Assembly: GCA_049515555.1 (NCBI GenBank)
Contig: JBEKTY010000145.1
Coordinates: 1 to 21,028, forward strand
Length of the DNA: 21,028 nt
Reading direction: 5' to 3'
From: JBEKTY01 sp049515555
Lineage (GTDB): Bacteria > Planctomycetota > Planctomycetia > Pirellulales > Thermoguttaceae
Position 1 is the first letter of the stretch. Each line of letters begins with the position of its first letter. The position numbers were made by a program, and so were the translations under genes. Under the pieces are notes generated by a model. It was given only the letters and a program-made list of their open reading frames with translations, searched no databases and was not told the origin of the DNA. Shown here piece after piece: positions 7,120-13,309 of this stretch.

Positions 7120-7521
7120 TCACCGCAGCAGAACCGCGAATCCGGCCTGCTCGAAGTGATGGTCCGTGGTCAGCGCATCGGTGATTTGTCGCGACTTCAT
7201 CAGGCAAAACGAAGTGCAGTCGGTAAACGACCACGACTTGTCCCGTCGCCGCGAGTATAAAGTGAGCGCGCCGAGGAAAGAAGAATGGTCCGCCGGCACG
7301 ATTTCCACCCGTTCCTCTGCCGACAGGGCGCGTACCAACGGACCCAACAGGCGGCGGTTCGATCCTTCCGCCAGATAGTTTCCCAACTCCGCGAGCACCC
7401 ACTCGCTTGTGACGATTCGCACTGGGGAAGCGGTCATCCACTGCACGGCCCGCGCGTGGTCTTCATCGCGGGGGTTAAGATACGCCACGAAGAAGGACGT
7501 GTCTGCCAGAAGTGCGTTCAT
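7120..7521 (-). CDS. PIN-domain toxin (VapC-like ribonuclease)
   Basis: A 133-residue protein. The PIN fold acidic residues are in place: Asp7 in LLADTSFFVAYL, Glu40 and Glu45 in SEWVLAELGNYL, Asp101 in WSFTDCTSF and Asp120 in ALTTDHHFEQAGF. These coordinate Mg2+/Mn2+ in VapC-type RNases, which cleave specific RNAs such as tRNA when their antitoxin is lost. The start ATG overlaps the stop of the upstream antitoxin by 4 bases, so translation is probably coupled. The RNA target cannot be predicted from sequence. Confidence 0.9.
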   Translation of the reverse strand: MNALLADTSFFVAYLNPRDEDHARAVQWMTASPVRIVTSEWVLAELGNYLAEGSNRRLLGPLVRALSAEERVEIVPADHSSFLGALTLYSRRRDKSWSFTDCTSFCLMKSRQITDALTTDHHFEQAGFAVLLR

Positions 7522-7751
7522 CGTTTGGCATGCCCGTAGAGATAGTGGTCAACGTTCCTGGCCGCGTCCGGCGGGAGGTTCTTGGCCTTGCCGGCGAGGC
7601 TCGCCAAGGCCCGACTGACAGTCGGTCGCTTTGCCCCTTTGCGCGTCTTGGCATTCGGAGGCAGCGGCTCGACGGCAACTTCCGTCCCTTCGCGCAAGGC
7701 CCCCTGGGCTTCCAACACCACCACGCCGTTATGCACTCGTCCGCGAATCAT
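7518..7751 (-). CDS. VapB-like antitoxin of the PIN toxin
   Basis: A 77-residue protein starting MIRGRVHNGVVVLEAQGALREGTEV. This is the short N-terminal beta region (xVxNGVVVL...LPEGTEV) of many antitoxins paired with PIN proteins in planctomycetes and cyanobacteria. A basic linker (NAKTRKGAKR) follows, then a C-terminal helix and tail (LPPDAARNVDHYLYGHAKR) that would contact the toxin. The start at 7751 was chosen for homology to this family; the longer frame upstream belongs to another reading. It directly precedes the toxin and probably represses the pair. Confidence 0.8.
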   Translation of the reverse strand: MIRGRVHNGVVVLEAQGALREGTEVAVEPLPPNAKTRKGAKRPTVSRALASLAGKAKNLPPDAARNVDHYLYGHAKR

Positions 7752-7753
7752 GC

Positions 7754-7807
7754 TCAGTCTCCCCGGTACTGTATTACGCCGTTTTCCACGTGGCCGCGAT
7801 AGACCAT
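7754..7807 (-). pseudogene. Truncated antitoxin start, 17 codons
   Basis: An ATG at 7805-7807 opens MVYRGHVENGVIQYRGD and stops 2 bases before the intact antitoxin start. Its first 11 residues parallel the antitoxin start (RGRVHNGVVV), matching the typical xGxVENGVI antitoxin opening. It could be the stub of a degraded duplicate antitoxin, or a translated leader peptide coupled to the downstream gene. Confidence 0.5.
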
Positions 7808-8612
7808 GATTATTGCCTCCGTTGGGAACCCGAACCCCCTCCAATTCATTGTACCGCGCCGCGACGGCTGTTTATACACCCCGGTGGCCGATCGCGCGGC
7901 TCGCGCCTTGGCAGCCCACGGCCGGCAATGTTCCGCCACGGCCTTCCGGCGCGGCCGCCGGCGAGAGGAGCCGCGCAGGCGCGGCTGACATCGAGCCCGA
8001 TTGTGTCGGGAACCGAACCGCGCTTGGCCGCGAACCTGGCGTAAACGCCAGGCCGAATACCGGCTGCGCCGGGAAGGGGCGTGAACGCCCCTCAGGCGCC
8101 TTGACGCCATTCTTCCCCCACCCTTGCACTTAAGATTTTGGGTTGGCACACCCGCTCAACTGCGCCGATGGGGCCACGATACGGCCGATTTCCGCTGCAA
8201 GCGATTGCGTCCTCGTTTCTCCCAGACCGACACTTCGACCGCCCGCCGGCACTGCCGTCAATCGTGTGGGCTGTGTGAACCAGTGGGTACTGTTCCTGGC
8301 CGTTGTTCCATCCACAGACTGGGCTCTACTTGGAGCGGCAACGAACCTCACTGTGACACTCCTCAGAAGATCGGTGGACACCAATCGCTGGGAGGCCAAA
8401 CAAGGCGCGACGGCCAACACCGCACGACGGCCGCGCAGGTCGCCGCATGGTGGTGCAGGCCGAAAGGGTATGGTAAACTGGTTGGAGATTCAACCCGTTT
8501 CACGGCGGCAGGCTGCTGTCTGAAATCGCGAGGTGTTCCATCGGCATCCGGTTGTTCTTGTCTGGGGTAATGCTGCCGTTCGGGCTTCCCACTAGATTAT
8601 GGTAACGCAATC
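7808..8612. other. Gene-free stretch with a hairpin cluster at 7969-8108
   Basis: No convincing gene. Successive perfect stems lie at 7969-7986 (agccgcgc/gcgcggct), 8035-8052 (cctggcgt/acgccagg), 8060-8072 (ccggc/gccgg) and 8075-8092 (aggggcgt/acgcccct). A weaker pair lies at 7996-8010. Open frames between 8124 and 8570 on both strands look non-coding in composition. I see nothing else in 8109-8612. Confidence 0.6.
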
Positions 8613-9116
8613 GTGAATATCAGCCCGAGTGTTTATGCTGTCCTTCTCGTCTTCCACGCGTTCGACATACCGTATTTTCTGCCGCTCTTTTACCCCGCTG
8701 CGGGGATTTCGGCGGTGATTGTCGAGGTCGTGGTCTTTTGGCTGCTCAATAGACATCTTGCAATCGGGAAGATCATCGCCATTGTGCTGCTTGCCAGCTT
8801 GCTTTCTGGATTTGCTGGATCGCTCCTTCTTGGACTCTTTCCCGGTTTCTTCCCAAGCGGTTTGGTGAATTTTTCGCCTGGGCCGCGGTTCAAGAGTTAC
8901 ATGGTCCTGGGTTTCTTTTTTGCCTACGCCGTCAGGCTTGTGACCGAGTATGCAATCGTGCGGAAGCTTGCGGGATGGGCGAAAGTCACCGATCCATGCC
9001 TCACGGTCACCTTGGCGAATCTGACGAGCTACGCTGCACTCATCGTCGTCGCGTGGTGGTTCTGGATGACGTTTAGAATTGGGTTACATCCAGGCTTTAT
9101 GGGCTTCAATGCCTAG
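8613..9116 (+). CDS. Small multi-spanning membrane protein, unknown function
   Basis: A 167-residue protein from a GTG. It has about four or five hydrophobic segments: VYAVLLVFHAF, AAGISAVIVEVVVFWLL, KIIAIVLLASLLSGFAGSLLLGLF, YMVLGFFFAYAVRLV and LIVVAWWFWMTF. Charged residues are few and mostly in short loops. No family was recognised. The gene is visibly less GC-rich in third positions than its neighbours, which may mean lateral gain. The start is supported only by frame and hydropathy, since no good ribosome site precedes it. Its last four bases overlap the end of the small gene on the opposite strand. Confidence 0.6.
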   Translation: MNISPSVYAVLLVFHAFDIPYFLPLFYPAAGISAVIVEVVVFWLLNRHLAIGKIIAIVLLASLLSGFAGSLLLGLFPGFFPSGLVNFSPGPRFKSYMVLGFFFAYAVRLVTEYAIVRKLAGWAKVTDPCLTVTLANLTSYAALIVVAWWFWMTFRIGLHPGFMGFNA

Positions 9117-9298
9117 CGCTCCTCCCGGCCCAATACAGCCGGCATGGGCCGTTTAGGCGGAAATGAGACTGCGTTTCTGCCGGATTTAGATTGCCTCTGT
9201 TGCGGGTCCTTGCAGGTCGCGTCCAGATCGTAATTGGAACGTCTGGCGCACTCGTCTCGGGCCCTGCGAGCTTCGGCCACGATGGGGTCGTCAATCAC
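9113..9298 (-). CDS. Small conserved protein of the MIDDPIVxExR type
   Basis: A 61-residue product from GTG at 9296-9298, with GAGGGG seven bases upstream. The sequence MIDDPIVAEARRARDEC, then YDLDATCKDPQQRQSKSG, then a tail with PPKRP, follows a small-protein pattern I recognise from planctomycetes and cyanobacteria (DPIVEExRxxRxExxxxFxxDLdai...). These often sit alone or beside PIN/toxin genes and are suspected antitoxins, but no function is established here. No toxin partner is adjacent. The C-terminus overlaps the membrane gene end by four bases. Confidence 0.6.
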   Translation of the reverse strand: MIDDPIVAEARRARDECARRSNYDLDATCKDPQQRQSKSGRNAVSFPPKRPMPAVLGREER

Positions 9299-9503
9299 TG
9301 CGGTGCCCCTCGATCAGCACCCTGGGATACGAGGCGTTGGCCCAGCGGCACCCCGGTGGGGTGCGACATGTGTGGCACCCGTTCGGGGTGCGGGCGGTCT
9401 GCCGCTTGCCAACCCAGGGTGCGCTCTTACGCGACCCTGGGCTAAGGAGTTGAACCGCTTCGCGGTTGACTGCTTGCCACACAGGGCGCGGGACACGCTT
9501 TGC

Positions 9504-9731
9504 GCAAATCGACCTTGCAACGTGATTCTGGGTAATTTGCACCACAAAGGAAAGCAGTTTCGTAACACCATCGGGCGCGAAGCGCGAAGTTGCCACGCCG
9601 CGCCGGCGCGGCAGTTCGTTCCCCGAGTTGTCTGCGTTACCGACCTTAACGTGGTTTGGGGCTGCCGAGAGGCAAAATCACGGGCCGTCCGCCCGCGTTT
9701 GCCTGGCGGCGCGCAAAGCGTGTCCCGCGCC
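9504..9731 (+). repeat. 228-bp direct repeat, copy A
   Basis: It begins gcaaatcgaccttgcaacg and ends tgtcccgcgcc. It matches 9983-10210 base for base with an offset of 479 and about three substitutions. It contains a perfect gccgcgcc/ggcgcggc palindrome. No coding potential is apparent. Confidence 0.85.
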
Positions 9732-9982
9732 CTGCCACAGGGCGCGGGACACGGTTTGCGAAGGCGGTCTCCTGGCGAGCCCCAACGGGGCTTTGTAGCC
9801 CAGCCCAGGGTTGCGGCGTAGCCGCTACCCTGGGGCACGACCCACGAGTTCGTGTCAACCCCAAGGGGGTTGCGCCCACGAAGGACGAAACCCCGTTGGG
9901 GTATGGATCGTTCGGTGCCCTCTCAACCCAGGGTAGCCGCTCGCGCGGCAACCCTGGGCTAAGGTCCGCAGCCCCTTTCGGG

Positions 9983-10210
9983 GCAAATCGACCTTGCAAC
10001 GTGATTCTGGGTAATTTGCACCACAAAGGAAAGCAGTTTCGTAACACCATCGGGCGCGAAGGGCGAAGTTGCCACGCCGCGCCGGCGCGGCAGTTCGTTC
10101 CCCGGGTTGTCTGCGTTGCCGACCTTAACGTGGTTTGGGGCTGCCGAGAGGCAAAATCACGGGCCGTCCGCCCGCGTTTGCCTGGCGGCGCGCAAAGCGT
10201 GTCCCGCGCC
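9983..10210 (+). repeat. 228-bp direct repeat, copy B
   Basis: The second copy of the 9504-9731 unit in the same orientation. It ends about 30 bases before the promoter-like sequence of the DUF362 gene, and lacks the right arm of the palindrome that follows copy A. Confidence 0.85.
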
Positions 10211-10238
10211 CCCTGCCACACACCCCCGTAAAGAAAAG

Positions 10239-10267
10239 TTGCGTCGGTGGGGCGGGGCGGTTATCAT
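10239..10267 (+). promoter_or_regulatory. Candidate sigma-70-type promoter for the DUF362 operon
   Basis: TTGCGT at 10239-10244 and TATCAT at 10262-10267 are separated by 17 bases. The -10 matches TATAAT at five of six positions. It lies just after the repeat array and about 110 bases before the ATG. Prediction by eye only. Confidence 0.4.
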
Positions 10268-10380
10268 ACGGGAAGTGTTTCCTGCCTTTGTTCCCCAGCG
10301 GTTGGAAATGGCACGAAGTTTATTGCGGTGGTTCACGCCATTTCGGGCCGTGTAAAGCAAACCTTCCGGGAGCCTATCGG

Positions 10381-11319
10381 ATGAGCATGCACAGCAGACG
10401 TGATTTCTTGGCACAATCGGCCGCGGCGGCCGGAATGTTGACGTTGGGGGCCAACGGCCTGTTGGCCGCGGGGTCGGCAGAGGCCCCGGACATGACGATC
10501 GCCCGCTGGGCCGGAGCAGAGCAACCCGACGCGGCGGCCGTCAAGGCCATCGCCACCAAGCTGACCGAGAAGGCGATCGAGGGTTTGGGGGGCATGGGCC
10601 GCTTCGTCAAGAAGGGCGACGTGGTGTGGGTCAAGCCCAACATCGGCTGGGATCGCACCCCAGAGCAGGCGGGCTGCACCAATCCGCAGGTGGTCGCCGC
10701 CCTGATCCGAATGTGCTTCGACGCCGGGGCCAAGACGGTCAAGGTGGGCGACAACCCTTGCGACCTGGCCGCCAAGACCTATCAGACGAGCGGGATTGCC
10801 CTGGTGGCCGAGGAGCTGGGGGCCAAGGTCGTGTATCTGGACCGCAGCCGGTTCAAGGACGCGGCCATCGGCGGCGAGCGGATCAAGAGTTGGCCCTTCT
10901 ATCCCGAGATCATTGACTGCGACCTGGTAATCAACGTGCCCATCGTCAAGCATCACGTACTGGCCGGCGCAACGCTGTGCATGAAGAATTACATGGGCGT
11001 GATCGAGAAGCGGAACCTGTTCCACCAGGACATCGCCACCTGCGTGGCCGACGTAACGCGGTTCATGAAGCCCCGCCTGTGCGTTTTGGACGCCGTGCGG
11101 GTAATGAAGGCGCACGGCCCCAAGGGCGGGAACCTGGCCGACGTCGAGCTGAAGACCACCGTCGCTGCCGGCGTGGACATCGTGGCCCTGGACGCCCTGG
11201 GCGCGGAGCTGATGGGCAAGAGCCCGACGGCCTACAAGTCGATCGTCAAGGGTCAGGAGGTCGGACTGGGCAAGATCGACTACCACTCGCTGGCCCTGCG
11301 CGAGTTTAAGGTTTCGTAG
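10381..11319 (+). CDS. Tat-exported DUF362 protein
   Basis: A 312-residue protein starting MSMHSRRDFLAQSAAAAGML, a twin-arginine signal, so it is exported folded, consistent with a cofactor. The body fits the DUF362 family (PF04015): DVVWVKPNIGWDRTP, NPQVVAALIRMCFDAGAKTVKVGD, INVPIVKHHVLAGATLCMKN and the KNYMGVIEK segment. DUF362 proteins are poorly characterised and are often annotated as Fe-S-associated. This one has only scattered cysteines and no ferredoxin motif of its own. The start at 10381 was chosen because it begins the Tat signal; the frame open upstream is repeat DNA. A membrane polyferredoxin follows on the same strand, so the pair probably works together in redox chemistry at the membrane. 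The substrate is unknown. Confidence 0.85.
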   Translation: MSMHSRRDFLAQSAAAAGMLTLGANGLLAAGSAEAPDMTIARWAGAEQPDAAAVKAIATKLTEKAIEGLGGMGRFVKKGDVVWVKPNIGWDRTPEQAGCTNPQVVAALIRMCFDAGAKTVKVGDNPCDLAAKTYQTSGIALVAEELGAKVVYLDRSRFKDAAIGGERIKSWPFYPEIIDCDLVINVPIVKHHVLAGATLCMKNYMGVIEKRNLFHQDIATCVADVTRFMKPRLCVLDAVRVMKAHGPKGGNLADVELKTTVAAGVDIVALDALGAELMGKSPTAYKSIVKGQEVGLGKIDYHSLALREFKVS

Positions 11320-11365
11320 CACGGTTCGACAGGTCGCAAGGACCATTGGCGACTTGTGGCGGCGT

Positions 11366-11431
11366 GGGTGCCACGGTTGGCTTGCCCATCCGTGTCTTCC
11401 GCACTGCTGGACGAGCCAGCAGTGGCACCCA
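11366..11431 (-). repeat. 66-bp two-hairpin dispersed repeat, copy 2
   Basis: Inverted relative to 4436-4501, with 60 of 66 bases identical. It lies in the 130-base gap between the DUF362 and polyferredoxin genes, ending 18 bases before the ATG of the latter, so its hairpins would form in the shared mRNA and could affect expression of the second gene. Confidence 0.75.
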
Positions 11432-11449
11432 ATTGAGGTTCTTTCTCTC

Positions 11450-13129
11450 ATGCGCAGGAAGGTTCTGAGTGTTGTCCTGGCCCGGCGCGTGGTCCAGATC
11501 GTTGTTCTGTTGGCGTTTGTGGGGCTGATCGCCTGGACGCGGTCGCAGCCCGGCACGGAACCGGGTTGGGCGGCGCAACTGCCGTTTCTGGTGGACCCGC
11601 TGGTGCTGGCGGCCACCTGGCTATCGGCGCACGCGGTGCCCTGGGCACTGCTTTGGGCCCTGGCCACCGTGGCGGTAACGGTGGTTTTGGGCCGGGTGTT
11701 CTGCGGCTGGGTCTGCCCGCTGGGCACACTGCACGCCATCGCCGCCCGGCTGCTGCGGCGGCGGCGGGGCCGGCGACCGCCGCAAGCGGCGGTGCCAACG
11801 GCGTCTGGCCGGCGCCCGGCAAGCACTGGCGTACCGCCAGTGCCACACTTGACGGCCCATCGGGTCAAGTACTACCTGCTGGCCGGGGTGTTGGCCATGG
11901 CGCTGGTGGGCGGCCACTGGGGCATGATCTTCGACCCGCTCGTGCTGCTCTACCGCACCACGACCGTGGCGTTGTTCCCGGCGGCTCAATGGGCGGTGGA
12001 AGAGGGCTCGACCGCCATTTATCAGCACCAGCCCGACCACGGTTTCTTCCGGCCCGGGATAGTGACCGAGCCGGTTTACGATTTTTTGCGGCTGCACGTA
12101 TTCACGGTGCCGAAACAGGCCTTTCTGGGCAGCGGGCTGGTGGCGGGGCTGCTGATCGTTACATTGGCCCTGAATGCCTATCGCCCGCGGTTCTGGTGCC
12201 GGTATGTGTGCCCCTTGGGGGCGCTGTTGGGGCTGGCGGCCTGGCGGCCGCTCTTGCGGCGAACGGTGCGTCAGTCGAGTTGCAATCAGTGCGATCTGTG
12301 CGGCCGGACGTGCCAGGGGGCGGTGGCCGCGGCCCCAGGCAGCGGCTGGATGGCCTCGGAATGCCTGGGCTGCTTCAATTGCAGCGGCTCCTGCCCCAAG
12401 GGGGCGCTACAGTTCCAGTGGGTTCTGCCCTGGCGTCGGTCGGCGGGTGGGCAGTCGCTGGACCTTTCCAAGCGGGCGGTCCTGGGCGGGGCCGTGGCCG
12501 GGGTGGCGGCACTGGCGCTATTGCGGGCGACGCCGCAGGGCCGCGGCCGCACCTTCCACCCGCGGCTGATCCGCCCGCCGGGGGCCCGGGCCGAGCCGGC
12601 GTTTATCGAGCGCTGCACGGCCTGCGGGCTGTGCATGAAGGGCTGCCCGACCGGCGGCCTTCAGCCCGCCTGGACCGAGGCCGGCCTGGAGGGCCTGTGG
12701 ACCCCGCGCCTGGTGCCCGCTATCGGCCACTGCGATTTCAACTGCACGCTCTGCGGCCGGCTCTGCCCCACTCAGGCCATTCAGCCCCTGTCGGTCGAGG
12801 AGAAGCAGCAGACGAAGATCGGGCTGGCCAGCTTCGACACAAGCCGCTGCATCCCCTACGCCTACGGCCGCGATTGCATGGTGTGCGAGGAGCATTGCCC
12901 GGTGGCCGATAAGGCGATCTATTTCGTCGAGATCGAGGTGCAGGATCACGACGGCCGGAAGACCACGATCAAACAGCCGCGGATCGATCCGAAGCGGTGC
13001 ATCGGCTGCGGGCAGTGCGAGAATGTGTGCGTGCTGAAGGACCGGCCGGCAGTGCGCGTGTTCAGCGCCAACGAGAGCCGCCATCCGGAGAACCAGCCCA
13101 TGCTGGCCGACGACGCGTACGGGGGCTGA
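11450..13129 (+). CDS. NapH/NapG-like membrane polyferredoxin (fusion)
   Basis: A 559-residue protein. The N-terminal half is NapH-like: transmembrane segments, two CxxxCP motifs (FCGWVCPLG at 84-92, WCRYVCPLG at 249-257) and two cysteine clusters (CNQCDLCGRTC at 278-288, CLGCFNCSGSCP at 305-316). A second hydrophobic segment (SKRAVLGGAVAGVAALALL, 340-358) leads into a NapG/MauM-like part. That part has four more clusters: CTACGLCMKGCP (389-400), CDFNCTLCGRLCP (428-440), C467 with CMVCEEHCP (476-484), and CIGCGQCENVC (517-527). Known relatives pass electrons between quinols and periplasmic partners. The ATG at 11450 was chosen because the 32 codons upstream in this frame are repeat DNA; GAGG lies 12 bases before it. 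Residues 108-136 are encoded by repeat-like DNA (see separate entry). It probably works with the DUF362 protein. Confidence 0.85.
   Translation: MRRKVLSVVLARRVVQIVVLLAFVGLIAWTRSQPGTEPGWAAQLPFLVDPLVLAATWLSAHAVPWALLWALATVAVTVVLGRVFCGWVCPLGTLHAIAARLLRRRRGRRPPQAAVPTASGRRPASTGVPPVPHLTAHRVKYYLLAGVLAMALVGGHWGMIFDPLVLLYRTTTVALFPAAQWAVEEGSTAIYQHQPDHGFFRPGIVTEPVYDFLRLHVFTVPKQAFLGSGLVAGLLIVTLALNAYRPRFWCRYVCPLGALLGLAAWRPLLRRTVRQSSCNQCDLCGRTCQGAVAAAPGSGWMASECLGCFNCSGSCPKGALQFQWVLPWRRSAGGQSLDLSKRAVLGGAVAGVAALALLRATPQGRGRTFHPRLIRPPGARAEPAFIERCTACGLCMKGCPTGGLQPAWTEAGLEGLWTPRLVPAIGHCDFNCTLCGRLCPTQAIQPLSVEEKQQTKIGLASFDTSRCIPYAYGRDCMVCEEHCPVADKAIYFVEIEVQDHDGRKTTIKQPRIDPKRCIGCGQCENVCVLKDRPAVRVFSANESRHPENQPMLADDAYGG
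11776..11842 (+). repeat. REP-like two-hairpin sequence inside the polyferredoxin gene
   Basis: Two perfect 8-bp stems lie in the coding sequence: accgccgc/gcggcggt at 11776-11793 and cactggcg/cgccagtg at 11824-11842. The linking ggtgccaacgg and the trailing gtgccac resemble the dispersed two-hairpin repeats elsewhere in the window. The frame stays open and yields a proline-rich loop (STGVPPVPH) between membrane segments. Confidence 0.65.
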
Positions 13130-13142
13130 GCCACACGACGGA

Positions 13143-13198
13143 CGACGGGCGACGGACGACGGACGGAAGCACTCCAGTCCGTCGTCCGTCTCCCGTCG
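13143..13198. terminator. Inverted repeat after the polyferredoxin gene
   Basis: The left arm 13143-13164 and the reverse complement of 13177-13198 agree at 21 of 22 positions, built on gacgacg units, with a 12-base loop. It starts 13 bases past the TGA at 13127-13129. There is no T-run, so a terminator or mRNA-stabilising role is inferred from position. Confidence 0.5.
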
Positions 13199-13250
13199 AG
13201 AATGGCGGGGCTGCGCTGCGCTTGACCCACCCTACCACTGAGCGGCCAAT

Positions 13251-13308
13251 GTATCCGGCACACGCCGTGTGCCGCTTCTTGCAACGGCACACGGAGTGTG
13301 CCGGATAC
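13251..13308. repeat. 24-bp-arm palindrome abutting the response-regulator stop
   Basis: Arms 13251-13274 and 13285-13308 match at 23 of 24 positions (gtatccggcacac...), with a 10-base loop. It begins two bases past the minus-strand stop at 13310 and so probably serves both convergent genes as a terminator or stability element. It shares an 18-base core (cggcacacggagtgtgcc) with the 4657-4781 element, but no target duplication is visible. Confidence 0.7.
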
Positions 13309-13309
13309 G

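Larger units (their letters stand above)
9299..10215. repeat. Array of palindromic repeats with an internal direct duplication
   Basis: About 900 bases with no credible gene. Recurring units are cccagggt...accctggg stems (near 9414-9441, 9806-9836 and 9930-9958) and short GC hairpins such as gcacccc/ggggtgc (9343-9359), aaccgc/gcggtt and caacccc/ggggttg. A near-perfect palindrome at 9712-9760 has arms of about 23 bases (cgcaaagcgtgtcccgcg...). Long open frames crossing the array are by-products of high GC. Such CCCAGGGT-type arrays are familiar in planctomycete genomes. Confidence 0.7.

Noticed and set aside
8124..8570. Overlapping open frames of 96-148 codons in the gap before the membrane gene
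   Set aside because: Three frames overlap on both strands, none has a ribosome site or a recognisable motif, and composition does not favour one.
9299..10215. CRISPR array
   Set aside because: Repeats are long, few, unevenly spaced and palindromic of several types; there are no regular spacers and no cas genes.
9234..10231. Long open frames on both strands across the repeat array, giving proteins of 170-195 residues
   Set aside because: They follow the duplicated hairpin DNA, repeat the same basic Arg/Ala-rich peptides and change frame with the repeats. No start site or domain was seen.
10333..11868. 511-codon open frame antisense to DUF362 and the polyferredoxin start
   Set aside because: The plus strand carries clear families with a Tat signal and cysteine motifs. 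The antisense frame is a GC-rich mirror without recognisable domains.
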